The notes beneath the pieces were generated by a model, which was not told the origin of the DNA, ran no database searches, and saw only the letters and a list, made by a program, of their open reading frames with translations. This document shows positions 22,701 through 34,162 of a DNA stretch of 44,528 bases, one piece after another. The DNA is from Plantago elongata (Eukaryota; Streptophyta; Magnoliopsida; Lamiales; Plantaginaceae): assembly GCA_036897095.1 (NCBI GenBank), contig JAYMSP010000660.1, positions 1-44,528 on the forward strand, read 5' to 3'. Each line of letters opens with the position of its first letter. The first letter of the stretch is position 1. Made by a program: the position numbers and the translations under genes.

Positions 22701-25700
22701 GTACGTGTGGTTAATCTACACACAAATGAAGACAGAAGTAAGTATAAAATCCCAGGCAAAAAGAAAATCAAATCGAATAAAATAAATGGGCAAAAGTAAA
22801 TAAAGAAAAATAAAGACGAGAAATAAGAAAGGCGGAAGTGATTCATACTTGTTCCCAGCACTGTGGTAGCAATTCAGTTTCTGTTCTCAGCTCTCCTACA
22901 TTCTTGGCCAGATCAACACAAGCCTGAGATGTAAAATTATGAGAAGACAAACGACAATATAACAAAGCTCAAATTTCTTAAATACTCAAGACTCATACAT
23001 CCATTATAATTCGTCTCTGCTTCTCATCCGGACGTTTTATTAGATTAAACAGAGTATGTGTCAAGGAGTCTCTAGTGTTACTATCTGGATGACGCTCAAT
23101 AGCACACATAATCAGAGGGAGAAGTTCCTGCAGAAGAAGAAGTTGTATGAATAACACATCGAGTTAGACTTCTTGAGGTGCAATTTCTACATGAGAAAAT
23201 TTTAGCACCACAAACCAAAATACTTATGAAGCATATAGCAAACAGATTCACAGACCTCGCGGTGGTTGATTAGAACATAAGGTACAATTTTAGGTAATGC
23301 ATCTGAAACGATCTGTATGGTTCCCAAACCCTGACACATCAAATAGAGTTATAGCTGTTAGTTTAATGCAAAATTCTATAATCATATTCTCACCAATACA
23401 ATTAGGAGGAAAAGGGAAAAAGAGCTTGCCACCACCTTCTCTGTATTTGATTGGGCATCAGTGTTATCTGGCTTCATGATGAGGCTGTCAGTTTCTATGG
23501 AAGTTTTTCCGTTGTAAACAAGTTCACTGTCTCTAACAAGAGTTCCTTCATTGGATGACGGGACTAACTCTAGCATTTTCTCAGTTGCAACGGATGAATC
23601 ATCATAAACCTGTTTCTCTACATATTGATCATCACCCGCATGTGAGGCACCGTCATTCACCAGTGGGTCTTCAACATCAATAATTTCCCGTTCATTCCCT
23701 TTTTCATGATTCATTGAATTAATTGACACCGAATTTGCAGAACTTTCAGCCTCAATATATGTTTCATTTTGAAGGTGTTTTAATTCATCGCCAGGGATCT
23801 CTTGAGATACTGATGACATATTTGCAGAGTCAGATGTCACAAGACTTTTACCAGAGAGAGCTCCTTCAATATACATTTTAAGTGAAGTTATCTCTGCTCT
23901 ACAATCATTTAGTTCTTTTCTTTGGCTATCTAGAGTCTTCTTCAAACCTTGTACCTGACAGAAATTTCACAGTAAATATTACAATAACTATCATTATCAC
24001 ATACATGATAATTAAAGTTTATCAACACTAACCAGAATTTCTTTATCCTTGATATCTTTCTGAAGCGCCTCCATTGATTTTGTCAGTGCCAAGACTTGTG
24101 CATCAGACTTTTCCTTACTTCTTAGCAAGGATTCTTTTTCAAGTTTCAAGTTTTCATTTTCTTTCAGCAATGTCTCGTTTTCTCGAAGCATAGCTATTTT
24201 TTCCTGCAGTAAAGACGTTAGAGCACAAGAAAAATTGTTGGAGGTCAAAAAAGAATCATAGGATGTAATGATTCTTGCAAATCACAAAATTTACCAGCCA
24301 GCAAAACCTCAATATATCAACCACCACTTCAAGAATTCCAAATAAACTAAGTGACATCGCACACCAAGTTGCCTGGAGCATCAAAACTAACCATATAGCC
24401 TACCGTGCAATTTTTGCACTCACAGATTAGCATGTCCTAGTCAGACATCTTAAAATCAAAGTGCATAATATCTAGCAATTCATTCAGATATACAAGAGTT
24501 AAAGTGTTAAACACACATGGTGGTCCAGGAAGTGAGTTTCCTTATAGCATCAACTTCTTTCCATAGTTCCATTATCATGTATTTGCAACTTAAACATACG
24601 CAATAAAGGTTGATGGTAAGCTTCACCAAGGTACAGTAGCATAAACATAAACCATAGAGGGTGGAATCAAGGTTGGCAATTGGGCGGATTGGGGTAAAAC
24701 AATATAGAGAATGAGTAAAAATAATAATTTATCTATAATCATTTGCAAATGGATATAGATAAAACCAAATGGGTTTAATTTACCATTTACACAGAAAACA
24801 AAATGGGAAGAGTAATATATAATGGAATTTAAGCTTGTACTGAAATTTTAAGACTTGAAATGGGAGTTACATTGATAATCCATTTTATAAGCCACATTTG
24901 ACCCATTTCAAATGGGTGATACATTGATAATCCATTTTTACCCTGTTTTGTAAACGATGGGTTCCGCAGGCTGCACCCAATCAAATTGGGTTAGTTATTG
25001 GGGGGGGAGGAACCATAAGAGCGGGACAAAATTGCCACCCACAGGTGGGATGTTATGCGATAATGCAAGCAGAGTTATGTCTAATAGGCCAATTTAGCCA
25101 CCCAAAATAGAAAGAAGTTACCTCCGCAGCCGCAGTAGTAGAACACAGAAACTGGTAATAATAATGTCGCAGCGCATCTGGAACACATGCAGAGGAGTTT
25201 TGCCATACATCCAGGTTTTGGTCAGTGACCTGCAGACGGGTTACAAAAGTTATCAAGATGTGTAGTATATACATACACTCCTCCCTCCACTCTATTTATG
25301 ACTAGTGTTAACTACTTTGTTTGGTTAGGCCCAGTATGCCCAATTTGTGCATACGAAAAACAACCTTAGGAAGATGTTAATACCAAAAGAAAAGGGTTCT
25401 TGAGAATATTTATTTCATGCTTCAGCTTTAATTTATTGCGAATCCTAAGGGCATTTGATGAAATACCTCCTCATAAAATGTCATTGCAGTCAAACGATAT
25501 CCTGCTAATAAAAGATACTCTTTCACTGCACAGTTGATATCCAGTCGTTCGTTGTTCTTTAAAGGACCCAAATCAGATAACAATACTTCCTTCTTCACCG
25601 GTTGTACTGTCGATCCATTGTTTGCTGACACATCCATGCTCTCCCCTATAGATTCATTAAACAGATAGGTTAAGAATTATGCACTTGATAAACCAAAGAT

Positions 25701-27895
25701 AAAAGTGGATACATTACTTAAGATACTCTCGTGTTTATTTTTGTTATTTTTCTTCTTTTTTTTGATATATTTGTTTGAATACTTCAGAATTCAGATAATT
25801 CTAGGCATGGTAGTACCTTTAGAATCAGTATTCGGTAAACATGTACGAAGTATGGATATGGAAAAAGGAGTAAGGATACAATTGATAATAAAGCAACTAT
25901 TTATGCATCATAACCTCAAATCCAATATACTGCGGTACAGTATGCACATATGTGAAACAAAAGAGGGGGGGGAAATTCAGTAATTACTGCTTGACTCATC
26001 CAAGTTGGACTCAATTTTGTGCAGCAAATCAGCCTTGAGCTTATCTTTATCTTCTTGGGCCAAACGAAGCTCATATTCACTAAGTGCCAACTTTTCTTCA
26101 AACGACTCCTTCTCTTCAAGTAGACTCTGGGGGTCCGCAACTAGTCACATGAAAAGTTAAAAATAAAATTATTCACTTGTCCTAAATCAAAATTAATAAC
26201 AGAATACTCTGCAACATCGAGCAGGGTTAACACTGCAATTGAATCATTTACCATATTCTAATTCTACTGATCTCCTCTACTTTATTCCGGTTATGCTTAC
26301 AGGTAATTAGCTACCATTCCAGTAAAGTTTACAGGTCATCTCACCTATCATCTTATATCTTCTAACTGATCAGTTATCTCTTACTTAACTACAACGCCAA
26401 AGAGACTAATAGGACTTCGAAGATTGCTTCACCATGTTACCTTATCCACTCTAGGATCCATTATTTCAGGACAAATGGTGGTAAGAGTTCTTTGATTTGT
26501 CTACTTCTCCTCTTTTGTATTTCAACTGGACCAGATTTATTCATGAATGTCAGATGAAGCGAGTCAGTTTCAAGATTTTAACAAAATGAAGGGAAATATT
26601 TAGAATGCTTGGGGAGCAATTTAGCAGCTTCTAGCTAACATTATCAGAACAGCTACAAGATATCAATATGGGAATACACACAGCAGTCAAAAAACTGCAT
26701 CGAAGTAATGGTGAAGGGTGCTTTAACTTTTCAAAATTTTAGCACAATAGTCGTCATAATTTTGAATTCAGATTTGTCAATTGTCGCCAATAAATACTTT
26801 TCCCAAAAGTAGGATTCAGATAGCTAAATGGAAATAAGGGAGCTCAATTACTAAGCAGCTGAAAATAACTACGTCTTATTGATAACTGAACATCGAATCT
26901 TCATTTCCTAAACTGAATAGTATCTTCTTACTACATGCACATTTCCGCAGGAACTCAATCACAACAAACGCTATAAACTCGCGTATATAGTAAACCAAAT
27001 TCCTCTTAAAATCTAACTGTTCAGCCTTCATCTTCAACAACTAACTAGAAACTACTTATAAGCTGATTCTACATTCCCTCCTCGAGCCATCATATCATCA
27101 AAGCAATACTCAATAGATAATTCAGCTCCTCCAACTCATCTCCATTATATATACTGCCTAAAAATTGCAGATGCAAACTTACTGAACCTTCCACTAACAC
27201 ATTTAGTCAATGTTATAAACCAACTAACTTTTTCTTTTTCTTTTTTGAAACGGATAAACCAACTAACTTAATGTCCCTAGTTGCATCAAACCTATCACTG
27301 ATTCAGACTACAAATACAGATCATCACCTAACTACACCAAACTTATCTATCCAGCAGAACCTCGATAGCCGATATCATCAAAAAGCGATCACTAGACATC
27401 ACATTAAACACTACGCAATAGATAAGTCAGCTCCTCCAACTTATCTCCATTATACATTGCCTATGAATTGCAGATACATACTAACTGAACCTTCCACTAA
27501 CACATTTTGTCAACGTTCTAAACCAACTAACTCAATGTCCCTAGTTGCATCAAACATATCGCTGATTCAGTCTACGAAAACAGATTATCACCTAATTACA
27601 TCAATATTATCAAAAACCAATAACTATATATCACATTAAGCATAACATCTGCTAATAGACAATAACCATGAGTAAACTGTTGGCAATAGAGCAAACCTCG
27701 AAGAGAGTTGAAGCGGGAGATCAGATCAGGCGGAAACTGAGCGGGATCAGCGAAGAACTCCTTGAGACGAATGGCTTGATCGTCGCGACCGTCATCGAGG
27801 AGCTCGTGGAGAAGCTCAAACGCCGAGAGGAGGTAATTCTCCTCCAGTAAGAAATTGACGACGCAATTGCACAGTGAAGATCTCTCCACGTCCAT
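19748..27895 (-). CDS. RELCH: RELCH/KIAA1468 homolog (LisH, coiled-coil, HEAT)
   Basis: Twenty exons join in frame to 1,170 codons: 27697-27895, 25988-26140, 25467-25645, 25122-25229, 24033-24203, 23436-23954, 23256-23330, 22999-23127, 22849-22923, 22506-22715, 22142-22294, 21856-22070, 21615-21732, 21367-21499, 21083-21278, 20888-20993, 20662-20802, 20442-20592, 20239-20325, 19748-20142. All introns are GT-AG. Domains: LisH (about residues 6-40), coiled coil (70-115), a second LisH-like segment (about 147-185), coiled coil (214-300), an acidic serine-rich linker (to about 443), then HEAT repeats to about 1,050 and a basic tail. The animal protein RELCH binds Rab11 and helps pass cholesterol from recycling endosomes to the trans-Golgi network; the Arabidopsis counterpart, from memory, is AT5G16210. 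The plant function is inferred. The frame shows no damage. Confidence 0.93.
24204..25121 (-). other. RELCH intron 4 with possible MITE
   Basis: A 918-bp intron. Around 24680-25000 it holds related words (TACATTGATAATCCATTTT twice, near 24868 and 24922; AATTGGGCGGATTGGGG near 24678; CCCAATCAAATTGG near 24976) that suggest a degenerate inverted-repeat element. Boundaries are not resolved. Confidence 0.4.
26141..27696 (-). other. RELCH intron 1 (1.56 kb) with repeats
   Basis: The largest intron. Its 5' half on the gene strand contains the direct duplication listed at 27111-27640. No other gene or RNA is recognised. Confidence 0.7.
27111..27640. repeat. Direct duplication inside RELCH intron 1
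   Basis: Two copies of roughly 200-250 bp begin CAATAGATAA at 27111 and at 27416, offset 305 bp. Both contain CTGAACCTTCCACTAACACA and AATGTCCCTAGTTGCATCAA. The first copy carries an extra T-rich insert (near 27229-27265) next to a repeated AACCAACTAACT word. There is no coding role. Confidence 0.8.
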
Positions 27896-29464
27896 TTGCG
27901 ATCGATTCGATTCGATCGAACTTGAATTAAACCCTCACAATGGCGAAGAGTCACTGCATTACAGAGTTTTTTCAGCTTGAGCTGAGATCTCTTTAATTGT
28001 CTGATTGAAGTGTCGAATTTTCTCAATTGATGTTTTCTTGTGGAAGAGATGATTAACTTAATTAGATAACAGAAATTATGTGTTGCTAAAATCGTTTTGG
28101 TGAATGATCAGGTGCTACGCGGGGTATTGGAATTTAGTGCTATCGATACTCGAATAATGACGTGGCTATATATGAGTGGTTAGATTGGATAAATAGTCAA
28201 TGGTTGTCTGATTTTGAATTGGTACGGGATGTAGAGAACGTGACGGCAAATCATGTGAAAAGGTACTTTTTATTTTAGAACTTGTTACTTTTGTCGATCA
28301 ACTAATCAAGATTATGAGGCCAATAATATTTATGTGCAGGGTGACTAATCCAACCACTTAATATTTTAAATAAAAATAATTAATTTTCTATATATCTTAA
28401 CCTTCAAACCAATCCAACTATAATAAATAATTTATGATTTACCCATGACCCCAATCAATTCAATAAAATATTTTTATCATTTTCATTATTATAATATATA
28501 ATTAAATATAATATTAAAATGTAATACTAAAAAATTACTTAGATTGAGAATTTTAAATACCAAGCGATGTAACAATTTAAGACTATATTAGTAAATTACA
28601 TGAAAAAAATTACAATGCTTCAAATGTAAGTTCAAAATAAACAATGCAACCGAGTTTTACGTAATTTCAAATGTTACTTTTTTATAAGATGTTAATAAAG
28701 GAAACCAATAAAAGACTGAATAGTATCTAAATGAACAATATCTAAACGATGGTTGGTGTTTGCCTCTTGAACAATCTTGGTTGGTTGATTCTATTTCTTT
28801 TTCTATTTTAATTTTACATAAAGATGTGGGTCATAATTCACCGAAATTGGCAAACATGAAGTGATGAGGAAGTGAATTTCCCTTTGAATGGAATGGAAAT
28901 GAAATGTTAAATTCAACATTTAGCAACTTAAACTAAATAGAGCTCCTTCCTAATTACTGCAGTATGTTGGATTAAATTGATTAAGTAGTGTACCCTCCAC
29001 CCGATTCATAAGGAGTCAGGACTGATATTAGTCGAAGTGACCATTAAGGAGACGGAATTTGTCCATTGAACTCTCGTAAACTATTAAATTGTGTTTAAAA
29101 TGAACATGTACGCATTTAAAACACCCACATATCTTCAAGCTTTCAATCCCATTATGGTGTAACACTCGACTCCTGTTCTGACTACGGTATAATACTAACA
29201 ATGTATCCACATGTCAAAAACTCAATTACGAGTTTTCACATTTAGAAATTAAATCTGGAGAAAACTTAGTTTGCCAATAGAAGGATTTTGTGGGTGAGGG
29301 ACGAATTATTATTTCTCACTCTTCTACTTCTACAATTCTACAGTCCAAGAATAATGTCCTTGAAAAGTAGTTTTTGTTGGCAAAATTTGATAATGACTTT
29401 TTCAACTCGAATTTTGTTGGTGTTTATTCATCATCGCATACAATTTTTCAGATGGAGTGCAACG
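27896..29464. other. Intergenic DNA upstream of RELCH
   Basis: It contains the promoter and 5' UTR region of the RELCH homolog (start codon at 27895) and then AT-rich DNA with no recognisable gene. No core promoter element can be assigned with confidence. Confidence 0.5.
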
Positions 29465-30040
29465 TCATATAGGCTTTATTGTTTATTATTTAATAGTTTT
29501 GTTATTTATTTCAATTTTATGTATACAATGATGTTTTGAGCTATAAGTAGCCTAACGGGTTTAGAAGTGTTTGTGTAAGGAGATTACATTCAACTGTGAA
29601 AGGGCTTCGTAGGAAACTCGAGAGTACATCAAAGATGTCGTTTTACATTTGTAGAGGGTGTGGTTTCTTTGAAAGTTCATAAGACCACCTCCGTAATCGA
29701 TGGTTATTGATTTAGCAAATAAGTTGTCTCCAACACTCCATAATTGATGGATCGCAATGTTTTATAGACTTTATTGTTTAACACTCATTACTTTTGATAT
29801 TCATTTCATTCTTATGCATACAATGATGTTTGAGCTATAGGTATCTGAAACGAGTTTAGAATCGTTTCGTAAGGAAATCTCGTCCCAACTGTGAGAGTCT
29901 ACCTTATACTCCGTAGAAAACTTAAGAGTTTCATAGTTTAAGTGTTCTTAAGACAACCTCTATAATTAATAGTTAATGATCTAGCTGATCAGTTGTCTAT
30001 ACTAATATATTTACGGTGTTGAATGATCAATTGATCTAGA
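29465..30040. repeat. Tandem duplication, period about 295 bp
   Basis: Two diverged copies: ATAGGCTTTATTGTTTATTA (near 29470) corresponds to ATAGACTTTATTGTTTAACA (near 29765), and TACAATGATGTTTTGAGCTA (near 29525) to TACAATGATGTTTGAGCTAT (near 29819). Later parts (CGTAAGG, AACTGTGA, AGACCACCTCCGTAAT versus AGACAACCTCTATAAT) also align. There is no coding capacity. Confidence 0.75.
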
Positions 30041-31295
30041 TTTTATATATAAGTGTCTTGATTTGCTGCATTTTATTATTAATAGAGTTATTGAGTAAAT
30101 CACAAATTGAAGTTCTAGTAGCAAAAGAAATGTCATTATATATTTTAAAATGCCATAACTTTACCATGTATTCAAACCCACAAATATGTTCTCTTTGAGC
30201 AAACTGTTACTGTTTGAACATGAGGAACTCCGCCATTTCTTGTCTTGATTATATAAGAGGATTGTGGTTTTCTGCGTTGTGCAATCGGCCACGTTCAACA
30301 CCCAATATATCACAAAGTTTTGTACAACTAACATTGACTTGCTGATTTCACTACTAGCAAGAAGACGAGAAATATCTGAAATTGAAACATCCATAGAACG
30401 TGTCTCATCACATTGCACTAATGTTGTCTTACACAGTTACACTACTCACAGTCACTAGCCTACATGGTCACACAATTTGCATACGTTTCAGATATATATT
30501 TCGAGTCTATGGTCCCAAACTTCCTTTTCACTATTATAACAGTGAACTAAAAAAAAAAGTCAGATTGTATACAATCGGTTGCAAAGTCAGGATTTTGAAC
30601 TCTGGGCGAAATATTACAGTGTATGTCTTATTTTCGAGATAAGGATATGTGAAACCTAAAGTTATCACTACATCAGAGTAATTGTTTACCATCGTCTCAA
30701 ATTGTAACATTTCTAGTTTCAACATCGACCTAATATAAACAGGCGGCAAACGTGATTAATTGGAACATTCTGTACACATTAGCATCCGGTTTCACAAGGT
30801 AAACGGTGTAATATGGCTACCGGACACACCTTTCCTGGATTCGTCAAGGAATCGTTTTCAGGCCACTACATGTCAGTTGTAACCAACAAGTAGAATGTAA
30901 AAGAGCTCAGCAACACACAATGATGCCTAAAGTGAAATAAAAACACTCGAGTAAAGCTCAAGTTTTAACTTTAAAACAGCCAGCAAAAATCCAACATTTC
31001 AAGAGAACCATCATAGTACCTTTCATAAGCCAGCAGGTGAAGACGTAGCAATTTATTGTCCTGCCGAGGACAACGGCATCAACTTGACTTAGGGTCCACG
31101 ATAAATCCAATAACTGGTGATGGAACCGATTACAACCACACCCTTTATCTCTGCTTCCATTTTTCCCCCATTGATCTATTTTCAATTAAAACACACTGCA
31201 TTTCAAGAACTAGCAGATTCTTTCTTCGTATACTTTATGCATATGTTCCAGAGAGATACTTACTGATCTCGTGCAGATTGATAGTCTTGAGATTC
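30041..31295. other. Upstream region of the PMI2-like gene
   Basis: No open coding region. A splice-acceptor-like CTCGTGCAG lies at about 31269-31277, 18 bases before the start codon, so the 5' UTR may contain an intron; its donor was not identified. Confidence 0.4.
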
Positions 31296-33184
31296 ATGGC
31301 CGACCGGAAAATCGGGTCGGTAAAGGCAGTCATCAGTTCTTATGAAGCCACTCCTACTAAGAAAAAAGTCCAACAAAACTTTCCAGAGGTAATCATAATC
31401 TTCAATCTCCTCCATCAGTGTTTTTGTATAACATTTTGAATCTAATGTATATTGATTTCTAACTGTATGTTTACGGTGGTATGTGTTTTTAGAAGTCGTA
31501 CACCAAGACAGGAGAGCTTCACCTGGCGAAAAGAGATACTAGCCAGTTCTATGAGAGTCGAAAACTTGCGGAATTGGTAACAGCAGAAGCAGAATCAAAG
31601 CTAGCTGCTGCTAAGAAGACGGTTAAAGATTTAACGTCAAAAATTGAAGAATCTGACTCTAGAGTGAAAGCACATATGATGGACTTGGAGAAAGTGAAGA
31701 TGGCGAAGAGGCGGGAGGAGGAAGGGAACCCTGAGGACCATGAGTTTGCTAATGTGTTGAGGGAGTTGGAAATGATAAAACGAGACTTGAGTAAGCTTAA
31801 GCTGGATATGGCTTCTATAATGGAAGAAAAGAGAAAAGCAGATAAAGAAACAGAGTCGTCCATGACGAAAACGGAGTCTTCTTCGACTTTGATTTCAACA
31901 CTAAATAAGAAGGTTGAGGAAGTGGACGAAGAGCACGTGTTAGTTGAGTTGGCCAGAATCGAGGCTATTAAGGAATACAGGGAGATTGAGGCTCAGAAGA
32001 AAGAAGAGGAGGATAAGAATTTGGCGTTGATGGAGGAAACAGAAAGGAAAAAGCAGAGCATGGTTCACGAAATTGAAGAAGCGAAGGAGCTGGAAAAGAA
32101 ACTGGCTATCACAATATCAGACATAAACATGTTAGAAGGCGAACTGCAGCAAGTAAAGGACACTGGTTCGAATTTCATTGTTGGGAAGAAAGCAGAATCT
32201 GTATCTTTATTGGATGCAGTTGTGAGAGAGTTGGAGCACACAAAGAAAGAATTGGAAGCGGTTAAAGATGAAGGAATTCAGTTCATGGCTTCCATGGATG
32301 TTGTGAGAAATGAGCTCAGGCATATCATGGAGGAAACAGCTCGGCTTAGAAGGAAAGAAGGGAAAGCAGAAATCATTGTACAGAACATGAGCACAAAACT
32401 TCTCAGGGCCAAATCGAAACTTGAAGCAACATCTGCAGCTGAAGACAGGGCCAAGTTATTGGCATCAAACCTATCTAGCACCTTTGAACATATCAAGTCA
32501 GAGATTGAGACAGCTAGAACAGAACGGGCGTTAATCAATGAAGAAACTGCAACAATCAATGCAGAAATTCAGAAAGCCAACACTGAGATAGAATTAGCAG
32601 AAGAAAGATTAGGAGCTGCAGTGCAAGATCTGAAAGTAGTCAAAGAACTGGAAGCAATAGCACTTGACAAACTTAAAGAAATTATTGAGAACACAATAAG
32701 AAACAGAGCTTCAGTTTCTCAACTCAGTCCTACAATAACTATTTCCAAGTTTGAGTATGAGTACCTTAAAGGGCATGCTGCCGAGGCGAAAGAAATTGCA
32801 GACAAGAAGATTGCTGCAGCTCAGGCTTGGGTCGATGCTCTGAAGGCAAGTGAGAGAGAGATTCTGATTAAAACTGAGCAACTGAGAAGAGAAAGCAGAG
32901 AGCTCAAAGTGGAAAAACAGGATATTCGCAAAACGGAACCGCCAGCAGAGGAAGTCCAAAATGATAGTGAGTACCGGTTGCAAACGCAGTCTGATAGTAC
33001 ACCAACTGGCAAAGCCAACAAAAGCTTCAAATTCGCACCTACACAAAGACTGAAGTCCAGAAAATCTGCATCTCCTGTAATTCGTGCTACTCCAACAAGA
33101 TCAACGTCTACCACGAGTAGAAGGAGAAAGAAGGTTATACCAAACCTAACCCAGATCTTCAGCGGGAAGGGTAAAAACCAATAA
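31296..33184 (+). CDS. PMI2: PMI2/PMI15-like WEB-family coiled-coil protein
   Basis: Two exons, 31296-31388 and 31493-33184, joined in phase 0 (GAG|GTAATC donor, TTTTTAG acceptor), give 594 residues. The N-terminus carries the family signature IGSVKAVISSYE and then GELHLAKRD. Residues of about 60-490 are an almost unbroken heptad-rich coiled coil with Glu/Lys/Ala bias, including the conserved block KKIAAAQAWVDALKASEREI. The tail is basic and Ser/Thr-rich (SRRRKKV). In Arabidopsis, PMI2 and PMI15 take part in light-driven chloroplast movement, with the WEB1-PMI2 pair regulating actin filaments on chloroplasts, and PMI2 has a similar length. PMI2 and PMI15 cannot be told apart here. The start codon is supported by the conserved N-terminus. 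Confidence 0.88.
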
Positions 33185-33380
33185 GCTTTATAAGATGTAT
33201 CAGTATGGACAACTTTATTCATCATGTGATAACTTCACTGTAAGTTTTTTTGTTTTCCCTCAATTGGTTCATTGGATTTGGCAATGTTGCATCTTTAACC
33301 CTGAAGAGTTTGAGACTACCTCTACATGAATCCATAAAAGAACATCCATGAGCATCGGGTTATGTAAAAGTAAGTCACTC

Positions 33381-33400
33381 TGTGTGTGTGTGTGTGTGTG
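33381..33400. repeat. (TG)10 microsatellite
   Basis: Ten uninterrupted TG units downstream of the PMI2-like stop codon. It is probably length-variable. Confidence 0.9.
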
Positions 33401-33918
33401 TCAACTTACACAGCTCCAAAACACTGGAACTTCTGTAAGCCGGCTGGGTGATAGCCGAATTAAGTGGCAGCGGATGATGAGATGAAGACATTTAAACAGA
33501 TAAGTTCAAATGTCAACTAGCTTTCAATTCCTTTTTTCATGCTGATCACTCTGACAAACAAAATGGCATGAACTTAATCAACTCTTAAGTGTAATCTTTA
33601 TTTTCTTCCTCAACGTATCGTTCAAGATAATGTAAATAATACAGCTAGAGCAAGATGATCAAGCCAAAAGCACTACTAGAAAGAGAAAGTAGAGCGTCAA
33701 ACTTAAACAAGTCAGTTCAACAAAGATTTTGTGTATTGTGTAAGCAAAGTACGTGAACATGTAGCGTCGAGAATCACATATAGATAAGAAAAAAAAGACA
33801 AGAAAATGAACGATGATAATAAAAGAATAAGCTGTTCTCTCTACACCTACTGATTATGTTATGTATACCATTCAAACCAAGACTATGATTCAGAGGAAAC
33901 CTCCAACTCCATTGCACA

Positions 33919-34035
33919 ACCAAACTCAAAATCTTGAATGCTCCACACTTTGAGAGCCAGTCAAACCACCCATCTATAAGTACTCCAACTCAAAATCTTT
34001 AATACTCCACACTTCAAGAACCAGTCAAACCAGCT
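33919..34035. repeat. Tandem repeat, period about 65 bp
   Basis: Two copies begin CCAAACTCAAAATCTT (33919) and CCAACTCAAAATCTTT (33984), both with TGCTCCACACTT/TACTCCACACTT and CCAGTCAAACCA. They lie downstream of the PB1 gene's stop codon on its own strand, so they may be transcribed in its 3' UTR. Confidence 0.75.
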
Positions 34036-34162
34036 GTTAAAAAGAAATCCAACTGCACATAATGACAACTTCACCACACTCAAGACAAGGAACCAGAGAG
34101 AGAAGGGAGAGAAAACATATGGAACTCTATTATCCTGCCTTATCATATCACGATAGAGAATG

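Larger units (their letters stand above)
33185..34162. other. Shared 3' region of convergent genes
   Basis: The PMI2-like and PB1 genes converge here. The region holds a (TG)10 microsatellite at 33381-33400 and a small tandem repeat at 33919-34035, probably in or near the 3' UTR of the PB1 gene. No further gene is seen. Confidence 0.55.

Noticed and set aside
32278-33225. Minus-strand frames opposite the PMI2-like gene
   Set aside because: Antisense to a Glu/Lys-rich coiled coil, which typically leaves open Ser/Leu/Phe-rich reverse frames.
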